Source of the DNA: Leifsonia sp. NPDC080035
GTDB taxonomy: Bacteria; Actinomycetota; Actinomycetes; Actinomycetales; Microbacteriaceae
NCBI RefSeq assembly: GCF_040050925.1
Contig: NZ_CP157390.1
Coordinates: 3,410,001-3,474,000 of the forward strand
Direction of reading: 5' to 3'
DNA length: 64,000 nucleotides
Below, piece by piece: positions 15,927-23,534 of the stretch (its first letter is position 1; the number at the start of each line of letters is the position of its first letter). The notes below the pieces were generated by a model. That model was not told the origin of the DNA. It made no database searches and was given only the letters and a program-made list of their open reading frames with translations. A program made the position numbers and the translations under genes.

Positions 15927-18359
15927 GTGACCGACCAGCAGCTCTCCCCGTCCGAGCGGTTCGCGGCGTCGCGGCAGCGCGCCAGGCAGCCGCTGCTGGA
16001 GACCTTCCGCGACGGCCTCCGCTTCGACCTCGACCCGTTCCAGAGGGAGGCGTGCGCGAGCCTGGAGAACGGCCGCAGCGTGCTGGTCGCAGCCCCCACC
16101 GGCGCCGGGAAGACGATCGTGGCCGAGTTCGCGGTCTTCCTCGCCATGCGCGAGGCGAACGCGAAGGTGTTCTACACCACGCCGATGAAGGCGCTCAGCA
16201 ACCAGAAGTTCCAGGAGTTCGTGGAGGCGTACGGGCCGGAGTCCGTGGGTCTCCTCACCGGCGACACCAACATCAACTCGCACGCCCGCATCGTCGTGAT
16301 GACGACCGAGGTGCTGCGCAACATGCTGTACGCCGATTCCGACCTGCTCGGGGACCTGGCGTACGTCGTGATGGACGAGGTGCACTACCTGGCCGACCGG
16401 TTCCGGGGAGCGGTGTGGGAGGAGGTCATCATCCACCTGCCTGCCGCGGTGCGGATGGTGTCGCTCAGCGCAACCGTGTCGAATGCGGAGGAGTTCGGCG
16501 ACTGGCTGCAGGCCGTCCGCGGCGACACCGACGTGATCGTCTCCGAGGAGCGGCCGGTCCCGCTGGAGCAGCACATCCTGATGCGCTCGAAGCTGATCGA
16601 CCTGTTCGACTCCTCGGGCCTCGCGGCGACCAACCGCGTCAACCCCGAGCTGGTGCAGATGGCGCGCTACGGCGGCCGGGTGCTCAGCAGCAGGCAGATG
16701 CGCGACGTCGGGCGCTACCACTCGAAGGGCGGCCGCCCCGACTCGTTCCGGATGAACCGTGCCGAGCTCGTGGCGCTGCTGGACGAGCGCAACCTGCTGC
16801 CCGCGATCTTCTTCATCTTCAGCCGCAACGGCTGCGAGGCCGCGGTCAAGCAGGTGCTCCGCGCCGGCGTGCGGCTCACCGAGCGCCAGGAGCGGGACGA
16901 GATCCGCGCGATCGTGGAGGAGCGCTGCCGCACCCTCCTCGACGAGGACCTCGCGGTGCTCGGCTACTGGGAGTGGCTGGAGGGGCTAGAGCGCGGCGTC
17001 GCCGCCCACCACGCCGGGATGCTGCCGGCGTTCAAGGAGGTCGTGGAGGAGCTGTTCCGTCGCAAGCTCGTCAAGGTCGTCTTCGCGACCGAGACGCTCG
17101 CGCTCGGCATCAACATGCCCGCCCGCACCGTGGTACTGGAGAAGCTGGAGAAGTTCAACGGCGAGTCCCGCGTGCCGATCACGCCGGGGGAGTACACCCA
17201 GCTCACCGGCCGCGCCGGGCGGCGCGGCATCGACGTCGAGGGCCACTCGGTCATCCAGTGGGAGGACGGGCTGGATCCGCAGTCGGTCGCCTCCCTCGCC
17301 TCCCGCCGCAGCTACCCGCTGAACTCCAGCTTCCGGCCCACGTACAACATGGCCGTGAACCTGATCGACCAGTTCGGCCGGCAGCGCACCCGCGAGATCC
17401 TCGAGTCCTCGTTCGCGCAGTTCCAGGCCGACCGGGCCGTGGTCGACCTCGCCCGCAAGGTGCGCCAGCAGGAGGAGTCGCTCGCCGGCTATGAGAAGGC
17501 GATGCAGTGCCACCTCGGCGACTTCCGGGAGTACTCCCGCATCCGCCGTGAGCTGAGCGACCTGGAGAAGAAGGGTCAGCGCATGGAGCACGCCTCCCGC
17601 GCCGACCGTGACCGGCGGCAGCGGCAGCTGACCGCGCTGCGCAAGCGGATGCGCGAGCACCCCTGCCACCGCTGCCCGGACCGGGAGCAGCACGCGCGTT
17701 GGGCGGAGCGCTGGTGGAAGCTGAAGCGCGAGACGGACCGGCTGAGCGCGCAGATCCAGTCGCGGACGGGCGCCGTCGCGAAGGTGTTCGACCGGGTGTC
17801 GGACGTGCTGCTGGAGCTCGGCTACCTGACCGAGGAGGACGGCGGCACCGCGCTCACCGTCCACGGCAGGACGCTGAAGCGGATCTACGGCGAGCGCGAC
17901 CTGCTCGTCGCCGAGTGCCTGCGCCGCGGCGTCTGGAAGGAGCTGGACGCGCCGAGCCTCGCGGCGATGGCGTGCGCCCTCGTCTTCGAGCCGCGCCGCG
18001 ACGAGGGTCTCGCGCACGACAGGAACCTCCCGCGGGGCGCCTTCCGGCCCGCGCTAGACAAGACGACCGACCTGTGGGCGCGGCTGGACGACCTGGAGCG
18101 CGAGAACCGTCTTCCGGGCAGCGAACCGCCCTCCACGGCGCTCGCCCTCGCCATGCACCTGTGGGCGAAGGGCGCGGGGCTGGATGCCGTGCTGCGGGAG
18201 GCGGACATGGCGGCCGGCGACTTCGTGCGCTGGTCGAAGCAGACGATCGACCTGCTCGACCAGCTCTCGCTGGTGGCCCAGGGCCAGGTGGGCAGGACGG
18301 CCAGGCAGGCGCTGGAGGCGATCCGCCGCGGCATCGTGGCGTACTCGTCCGTTGCCTGA
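15927..18359 (+). CDS. helY: SKI2/Mtr4-like DEAD/DEAH RNA helicase HelY
   Basis: An 810-residue superfamily 2 helicase. Seen in order: Walker A APTGAGKT (near residue 56), the DEVH box VMDEVHYLADRFRG (near 148), motif III LSATVSN, motif VI TGRAGRRGID (near 430), a zinc-like CHRCPDREQH near 575 and a C-terminal DSHCT domain. It resembles mycobacterial HelY and yeast Ski2/Mtr4 and probably unwinds structured RNA. The GTG at 15927 lies six bases after TAGGGT (15915-15920). It is downstream of tatC, as in mycobacteria. Confidence 0.93.
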   Translation: MTDQQLSPSERFAASRQRARQPLLETFRDGLRFDLDPFQREACASLENGRSVLVAAPTGAGKTIVAEFAVFLAMREANAKVFYTTPMKALSNQKFQEFVEAYGPESVGLLTGDTNINSHARIVVMTTEVLRNMLYADSDLLGDLAYVVMDEVHYLADRFRGAVWEEVIIHLPAAVRMVSLSATVSNAEEFGDWLQAVRGDTDVIVSEERPVPLEQHILMRSKLIDLFDSSGLAATNRVNPELVQMARYGGRVLSSRQMRDVGRYHSKGGRPDSFRMNRAELVALLDERNLLPAIFFIFSRNGCEAAVKQVLRAGVRLTERQERDEIRAIVEERCRTLLDEDLAVLGYWEWLEGLERGVAAHHAGMLPAFKEVVEELFRRKLVKVVFATETLALGINMPARTVVLEKLEKFNGESRVPITPGEYTQLTGRAGRRGIDVEGHSVIQWEDGLDPQSVASLASRRSYPLNSSFRPTYNMAVNLIDQFGRQRTREILESSFAQFQADRAVVDLARKVRQQEESLAGYEKAMQCHLGDFREYSRIRRELSDLEKKGQRMEHASRADRDRRQRQLTALRKRMREHPCHRCPDREQHARWAERWWKLKRETDRLSAQIQSRTGAVAKVFDRVSDVLLELGYLTEEDGGTALTVHGRTLKRIYGERDLLVAECLRRGVWKELDAPSLAAMACALVFEPRRDEGLAHDRNLPRGAFRPALDKTTDLWARLDDLERENRLPGSEPPSTALALAMHLWAKGAGLDAVLREADMAAGDFVRWSKQTIDLLDQLSLVAQGQVGRTARQALEAIRRGIVAYSSVA

Positions 18360-18396
18360 GCGGCGCACCGAGCGGGATGCCTTAGGCTCTCCCTTC

Positions 18397-19947
18397 GTGA
18401 CCCCGTCCCCGCGCGCCCCGCTCCCGCTCTGGCTCGCGGTGCTGCTCGCGGCGGCCGCCGGTCCGGTGCTGGACGCCGCCTTCCCCGACCGGGACTGGTG
18501 GCCGCTGATCTTCGCCGGGATCGCGATGGTGCTGCTCGCGCTGCGCGGCCGGCGGGCGGGTGCCGCATTCCTGGTCGGGTTCGTCGCGGGGGAGTCCTTC
18601 TACCTCGTCCACGTCGCCTGGACGGCGCTGTACCTCGGCCCGGTGCCGTGGGTGGCCCTGTCCACGTTCGAGGCGCTGTTCTGGGGCGTCGGCGGCATCC
18701 TGATCACCCTCGCGTACCGCTGGGTGCCGCGGGCGTGGCCGTCGCTTCCCGGCCGGCTGGGGCTGCTCCCGGTGGTCGTCGCGGGGCTCTGGGTGCTGCG
18801 CGAGTTCGTCACGGGCACCTGGCCGTACGGCGGGTTCTCCTGGGGCCGGGTCGCCGAGTCGCAGTCGCAGAGCCCGCTCGCTCCGCTCGTGGCCTGGCTC
18901 GGCATCTCCGGGCTCGGCTTCGTGATGGTGTGGCTCGTCGCGCTCGTCATCGAGCTGTGCTTCGCCGTGGATGCGGCGGTCGTCTGGCGCGGCGCCGTCG
19001 CCGTCGGCGCGATCGCCCTGGTGCTGGTCGTCCCCGCGTGGCCGACACCGACGCACGGGACGACGAGGATCGCCGCGGTGCAGGGCAACGGTCCGGCCGG
19101 CTACTTCGACAACGCCCCGCCGACGGCCGTGCTGAACACCCAGATCGCCGAGACCCAGAAGATCGAGGACGAGAAGGTCGACATGGTGGTCTGGCCGGAG
19201 GGCTCAGCGCAGCCGGACCCGACCCGCGACCCCGACACCGCGGCGATCCTGGATGCGCTCAGCCGCCGGATGGACGCGCCGTTCATCGTCGGCACGATCA
19301 CCGAGCGCGGCGGGAGGCTCTTCAACACGTCGCTGCAGTGGGAGGCGGGGAAGGGCGTCGTCGACTACTACGACAAGAAGCATCCCGTGCCCTTCGGCGA
19401 GTACGTGCCCGATCGGTCGTTCTGGCGCCCCTTCGCGCCGTCGCTCATCGACCTGATCGGACGCGACTACACGCCAGGCACGCGCGACAACGTCTTCGAC
19501 GTGAACGGCGTGCGCGCCGGCATCTCGATCTGCTTCGACATCGTGGACGACCAGCTGCTGACCGACATGATGCAGGGCGGCGCGCAGGTCATCCTCGCCC
19601 AGACCAACAACGCGGACTTCGGCGAGACGGACGAGAACCAGCAGCAGCTGGCCATCGCGCGGCTGCGGGCGATCGAGTCCGGGCGCGCGCTCGTGAACAT
19701 CTCCACCGTCGGCAGCAGCCAGATCATCGCGCCGGACGGGAGCACGATCTCGGAGATCCCGCCGTTCCGGCCGGGTCACATGGTCGCGGACGTGCCGCTC
19801 GGCACAACGACGACGCCCGCGACGCTGCTCAGTCGCGGCATCGAGTTCCTCGTCGCCGGCCTCGGCCTGTTCGGCCTGCTGGTGGCGTTCGGCGGCCGAC
19901 GCAACCCGGCCCCGGACGTGAGAAGGCCGCTCCCACCCGTTCGGTGA
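18397..19947 (+). CDS. lnt: apolipoprotein N-acyltransferase Lnt
   Basis: A 516-residue membrane enzyme that adds the third acyl chain to lipoproteins. Residues 1-220 contain about six or seven membrane helices; about 225-470 is the extracytoplasmic nitrilase-like domain with the triad Glu (VVWPEGSAQ), Lys (YDKKHPVPFGEYVP) and Cys (ISICFDIV); a last helix ends the protein. The GTG at 18397 lies eight bases after TAGGCT (18383-18388). It would act on the FKBP and GH114 lipoproteins in this window. Its stop is inside a bidirectional hairpin. Confidence 0.93.
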   Translation: MTPSPRAPLPLWLAVLLAAAAGPVLDAAFPDRDWWPLIFAGIAMVLLALRGRRAGAAFLVGFVAGESFYLVHVAWTALYLGPVPWVALSTFEALFWGVGGILITLAYRWVPRAWPSLPGRLGLLPVVVAGLWVLREFVTGTWPYGGFSWGRVAESQSQSPLAPLVAWLGISGLGFVMVWLVALVIELCFAVDAAVVWRGAVAVGAIALVLVVPAWPTPTHGTTRIAAVQGNGPAGYFDNAPPTAVLNTQIAETQKIEDEKVDMVVWPEGSAQPDPTRDPDTAAILDALSRRMDAPFIVGTITERGGRLFNTSLQWEAGKGVVDYYDKKHPVPFGEYVPDRSFWRPFAPSLIDLIGRDYTPGTRDNVFDVNGVRAGISICFDIVDDQLLTDMMQGGAQVILAQTNNADFGETDENQQQLAIARLRAIESGRALVNISTVGSSQIIAPDGSTISEIPPFRPGHMVADVPLGTTTTPATLLSRGIEFLVAGLGLFGLLVAFGGRRNPAPDVRRPLPPVR

Positions 19948-19956
19948 GAGCGGCCT
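19924..19956. terminator. bidirectional hairpin between lnt and rbpA
   Basis: AGGCCGCTC (19924-19932) pairs perfectly with GAGCGGCCT (19948-19956), with further pairs inside around a CGTTC loop. It overlaps the lnt stop codon and lies 23 bases from the rbpA stop on the other strand. Its position between two convergent genes suits termination in both directions. Confidence 0.7.
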
Positions 19957-19978
19957 CGGCTGTGCCGTGCGTCGTGTC

Positions 19979-20350
19979 TCAGGCGCTGTGCTTGTGCTCC
20001 GCGGTGCCGCGGCGTGCGCGCAGGTACTGGAGGCGCTCCTCCAGGAGCTCCTCGAGCTCGGCGCGGGTGCGACGCTCCAGCAGCATGTCCCAGTGGCTGC
20101 GCGGAGTCTTGGCATCGGAGTGGTCGACCTCGACGGGAACGTCGTCGACGAGCAGTCTGGCCTCGTGCCCGCAGTGGCGGCACTCCCAGGTCTCGGGGGC
20201 ATCGGCTTCGGCCGAGAACACCATTTCAGTGTCCTTGCCGCAGACGGTGCACTGGTACATGTAACGGGAACGCGGAGAATAGACGACGCCCTCTTCGCTT
20301 TGTAAGCTCTGGGCGCCAAGTCTCATTCCGCGCAAGCTGCGATCTGCCAT
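19979..20350 (-). CDS. rbpA: RNA polymerase-binding protein RbpA
   Basis: A 123-residue RbpA. The core has a CTVCGKD / ECRHCGHEA pair of CxxC motifs (residues 34-62) and the C-terminal sigma-interaction helix MLLERRTRAELEELLEERL. RbpA binds principal sigma and RNA polymerase, stabilises the open complex and is confined to actinobacteria. The ATG at 20350 follows a GAGGAGA site on the minus strand. A possible SigR-type promoter lies upstream at 20390-20416. It is convergent with lnt. Confidence 0.95.
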   Translation of the reverse strand: MADRSLRGMRLGAQSLQSEEGVVYSPRSRYMYQCTVCGKDTEMVFSAEADAPETWECRHCGHEARLLVDDVPVEVDHSDAKTPRSHWDMLLERRTRAELEELLEERLQYLRARRGTAEHKHSA

Positions 20351-20389
20351 TGTGTGGTCTCCTCTTCGCGCGAATCGTCACCAGTTATA

Positions 20390-20416
20390 AACCATCAAAC
20401 TGGGGATTCTCTTTCC
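20390..20416 (-). promoter_or_regulatory. possible SigR/SigH-type promoter of rbpA
   Basis: On the minus strand GGAAA (20416-20412) is followed after 19 bases by GTT (20392-20390), close to the GGAAT-N18/19-GTT pattern of thiol-oxidative-stress sigma factors, which drive rbpA in Streptomyces. The overlapping TATAAC could instead serve as an ordinary -10. No transcription start can be seen from sequence. Confidence 0.4.
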
Positions 20417-20446
20417 GCGGGAGCCGTTCTCTCAGTGCCCTCACAG

Positions 20447-21199
20447 TCAGGGGATCCGCGTGTCGACCAGCGCTTTCAGGACGTCGCAGCGGTCGGTGAC
20501 GATGCCGTCGACGCCGGTCTCGAGCAGCCGGATCATGTCGCCCGCGTCGTTCACCGTCCACACGTGCACCTCGGCCCCGGCCGCCTGGATCGCCCGCACG
20601 GAACGCGCGGTCACGATGCGCAGCGGGCCCCGGCGCTCGGGGACCTGCACGGCGGCGAAGCCGCGCAGTGCGCGCCGGGTGAGCGGCGCGATCCCGAGCT
20701 TCGCTCCGAGGAGCGCGGGGGCGAACTCGGAGACCGAGGGCGAGGTTGCGACGCCGGGCAGCGCATCCACGACGGCACGCCGCCGCGCCTTCGAGAAGCT
20801 GGTGATGAGCACGCGGCCCTGCGCGCGGGCGGCGCGGATGGCCTCGACGGCGGGCGCCGCGGACGCCTCGTCCTTGATGTCGATGTTGAACCGGGCCTCG
20901 GGGAAGGCGTCCAGTGCCTCCGCAAGCGAGCAGTAGCCCTGACCGTGTCCGAGGTCGATCCGGCGCAGCTCCGGCATGGTGAGCTGGCCGACGGCGACCG
21001 AGCGGCCGGCGACGCGGCCGAGGTCCGGGTCATGACTGATCACCGCAACCCCGTCCGCCGAGGCGTGCACATCCGTCTCCAGGTGCGTCGCGCCGGCGTT
21101 GAGGGCGCGCAGGAAGGCCAGGAGCGAGTTCTCCGGCGCGTCGAGCGCCAGCCCGCGGTGCGCGATGATCCGTGGGCGGCGTCCGTCGAGGAAGGTCAC
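20447..21199 (-). CDS. glycerophosphodiester phosphodiesterase
   Basis: A 250-residue GDPD TIM-barrel enzyme. The catalytic pair is visible as IAHRGLALDAPENSL (His near residue 14, Glu-Asn near 22) with a metal-binding E-x-D in ETDVHASADG and a second His in ISHDPDL. It splits glycerophosphodiesters into glycerol-3-phosphate and an alcohol. The GTG at 21199 overlaps the stop of the SPFH gene as GTGA, so it is the third gene of the nfeD-SPFH-GDPD operon. It lacks a signal peptide. Confidence 0.92.
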   Translation of the reverse strand: MTFLDGRRPRIIAHRGLALDAPENSLLAFLRALNAGATHLETDVHASADGVAVISHDPDLGRVAGRSVAVGQLTMPELRRIDLGHGQGYCSLAEALDAFPEARFNIDIKDEASAAPAVEAIRAARAQGRVLITSFSKARRRAVVDALPGVATSPSVSEFAPALLGAKLGIAPLTRRALRGFAAVQVPERRGPLRIVTARSVRAIQAAGAEVHVWTVNDAGDMIRLLETGVDGIVTDRCDVLKALVDTRIP

Positions 21200-22158
21200 G
21201 CCGGCGGAGCGGGGGGCGTCTGCTCGGCCGGGGCGGAGGCTGCGGCGTCGGCCGCGGCGGCGCCCCGCTCGCCGAAGGCCTGCCCGATTCCCTTGAGCGC
21301 CTCCGTGAGCTCGCTTGGGATGATCCAGAGCTTGTTCGCGGGGCCGTCGGCCAGCTTCGGCAGCGTCTGCAGGTACTGGTAGGCGAGCAGCAGCGTGTCC
21401 GGCTTCCCCTCGTGGATGGCGCCGAACACCGTGGTGATGGCCTTCGCCTCGCCCTCGGCGCGGAGGACCGCGGCCTTCGCGTCGCCCTCTGCGCGCAGGA
21501 TCGCGGCCTGCCGCAGCCCCTCCGCGTTGAGGATCTCGGACTGCTTGGTTCCCTCGGCGGTGAGGATGAGCGCGCGGCGATCGCGCTCGGCGCGCATCTG
21601 CTTCTCCATCGAGTCCTGGATGGAGACGGGCGGGTCGATCGCCTTCAGCTCGACGCGGGATACTCGGATGCCCCACTTGCCGGTCGCCTCGTCGAGCACG
21701 ACGCGCAACTGGCCGTTGATGTTGTCGCGGCTGGTCAGCGCCTCCTCGAGGTTGAGGCCGCCGACCACGTTGCGGAGCGTGGTGGTTGTCAGCTGCTCGA
21801 CGGCGCCGAGGTAGTTGGCGATCTCGTACGTGGCGGCCCGCGCGTCCGTCACCTGGAAGTAGACGACGGTGTCGATCGAGACGACCAGGTTGTCCTCGGT
21901 GATCACGGGCTGCGGCGGGAAGGAGACGACCTGCTCGCGCATGTCGATCAGCGGACGCACCTTGTCGATGAAGGGGACGACCACGTTCAGGCCCGGGTTG
22001 AGCGTCTTGTGGTACCGGCCCAGTCGCTCGACGACCCCCGCCCGCGCCTGCGGGATGATCCGGATGGCGCGGAACAGAGTGACCAGAACGAAGATCGCGA
22101 TCACCAGGATGATGATCGAGACGACGATGGTCACGACGAGCTGGGTGACATCGGTCAC
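21196..22158 (-). CDS. SPFH/band 7 (stomatin-like) membrane protein
   Basis: A 320-residue stomatin/prohibitin-type protein with an N-terminal membrane helix (residues 8-28), an SPFH domain (IRIIPQARAGVVERLGRYHK onward) and a helical region rich in Ala/Glu, ending in a Pro/Ala tail. Such proteins form membrane scaffolds or partner with NfeD. The GTG at 22158 overlaps the NfeD stop. The gene order NfeD-SPFH is a classic bacterial pair; a GDPD gene is coupled behind it here. Confidence 0.93.
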   Translation of the reverse strand: MTDVTQLVVTIVVSIIILVIAIFVLVTLFRAIRIIPQARAGVVERLGRYHKTLNPGLNVVVPFIDKVRPLIDMREQVVSFPPQPVITEDNLVVSIDTVVYFQVTDARAATYEIANYLGAVEQLTTTTLRNVVGGLNLEEALTSRDNINGQLRVVLDEATGKWGIRVSRVELKAIDPPVSIQDSMEKQMRAERDRRALILTAEGTKQSEILNAEGLRQAAILRAEGDAKAAVLRAEGEAKAITTVFGAIHEGKPDTLLLAYQYLQTLPKLADGPANKLWIIPSELTEALKGIGQAFGERGAAAADAAASAPAEQTPPAPPA

Positions 22159-22655
22159 GTGGCGCTCCTCTCGGTCAGGCCGTCGGCTCCCGCCGACACG
22201 GGGTACGGGGCGACCACGGCGGTCGCGCCCTCGATGCTCACGACGACGACGTGCTCGCCGGGGACGAGCTCGGCGGGGCCGGACGGGGCGGGGGAGAGCC
22301 GCGCGGTCCACGTCTCCCCGATGGTGAGTTTCACCTGCCCGCTGGTGCGGGAGACCGTGGAGACGACGACGGCGCCCATCCCGATCAGCGCATCCACGTT
22401 GCTCTTGGCGGGATCGCCGCCGCGCTTGAGCGCGTGCAGCAGCGGCGGCCGGATGAAGAAGACCAGGATCACCGACAGCGCGGCCGCGATGATGAGCTGC
22501 AGCCACCAGGGCGCGCCGAACAGACCGGCGAACAGGCCGCCCAGGCTGCCGACGGCGATCATCAGGAACACGAAGTCGAGCGTCAGCATCTCGATGATGA
22601 CGAAGACGAGGATGAGGACGAGCCACGCGATCCAGGCGAAGGATGCGATGTCCAT
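22155..22655 (-). CDS. NfeD family membrane protein
   Basis: A 166-residue NfeD-like protein: four hydrophobic helices in residues 5-85 and a C-terminal OB-fold (LIGMGAVVVSTVSRTSGQVK, then a VEGATAVV-like strand). It lacks the ClpP-type protease domain of long NfeD forms. It is thought to work with stomatin-like partners at the membrane. An AAGGGGG site precedes the ATG, and TAGCGT on the minus strand at 22681-22686 is a likely -10. It is first in the operon. Confidence 0.9.
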   Translation of the reverse strand: MDIASFAWIAWLVLILVFVIIEMLTLDFVFLMIAVGSLGGLFAGLFGAPWWLQLIIAAALSVILVFFIRPPLLHALKRGGDPAKSNVDALIGMGAVVVSTVSRTSGQVKLTIGETWTARLSPAPSGPAELVPGEHVVVVSIEGATAVVAPYPVSAGADGLTERSAT

Positions 22656-22763
22656 AGCAGCCCCCTTAGTGTCACTGATGACGCTACCAGCATCGCGCCG
22701 GGGCGCACGGAACCCACTTGGTAGTCTCAGATTCGAGAGTTTTCTTCGGATCTAGGAGTCTTC

Positions 22764-23534
22764 GTGTCCAACCCCCTCGCCGCCGCGTCCCTCGCCGGCA
22801 AGCGCGCCCTCGTCACCGGTTCCTCGCGTGGCATCGGCGCCGACACCGTCCAGTACCTCGCCGAGGCCGGCGCGTCGGTCGTCATCAACTACCGCAACAA
22901 GGAGGCCCGCGCGGTCAAGCTCGCGGACCAGATCCGCGCGGCTGGCGGCACCGCGCTGACCGTCGGCGCCGACCTGACCGACCCCGCGTCGGTCTCCGCC
23001 ATGTTCGACACCGTCGCCTCCGAGTGGGGCGGCCTCGACATCCTCGTGCTGAACGCCTCCGGCGGCATGGAGTCCGGCATGGCGGAGGACTACGCCATGC
23101 AGCTGAACCGCGACGCGCAGGTGAATGTGCTGCAGGCCGCGCTGCCGCTGCTCGGGCAGGGCGCCCGCGTCGTGTTCGTCACCAGCCACCAGGCGCACTT
23201 CATCCGCACCACGCCGACGATGCCCGAGTACGAGGCCGTCGCGCTCAGCAAGCGCGCCGGAGAGGACGCGCTGCGGGAGCTGATCCCGGCCCTGACGGAG
23301 AAGGGCGTCGAGTTCGTCGTCGTCTCCGGCGACATGATCGAGGGCACGATCACCGCGACGCTGCTCAACCGGCTGAACCCGGGCGCGATCGACGCGCGCA
23401 AGGAGGCCGCGGGCAAGCTCTACAACGTGAGCGAGTTCGCCGCCGAGGTGGCCGCCGCGGTCGTCGACCCCGTGCCGGCCGATCACACCCGCCTGGTCGG
23501 CGACGTCTCGAGCTTCGAGCCGGTCGCCGAATGA
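22764..23534 (+). CDS. SDR family oxidoreductase with atypical active site
   Basis: A 256-residue short-chain dehydrogenase-like protein. The NAD(P)-binding TGSSRGIG (residues 19-26) and the DILVLNASG strand are clear. The usual catalytic Tyr-x3-Lys is not: after the Ser in VTSHQAHF the sequence is YEAVALSKRAGEDAL, with Tyr and Lys seven residues apart. Either the active site has shifted or the protein is not a standard dehydrogenase. The GTG start follows AGGAG. The stop overlaps the S9 peptidase start as ATGA. Confidence 0.85.
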   Translation: MSNPLAAASLAGKRALVTGSSRGIGADTVQYLAEAGASVVINYRNKEARAVKLADQIRAAGGTALTVGADLTDPASVSAMFDTVASEWGGLDILVLNASGGMESGMAEDYAMQLNRDAQVNVLQAALPLLGQGARVVFVTSHQAHFIRTTPTMPEYEAVALSKRAGEDALRELIPALTEKGVEFVVVSGDMIEGTITATLLNRLNPGAIDARKEAAGKLYNVSEFAAEVAAAVVDPVPADHTRLVGDVSSFEPVAE

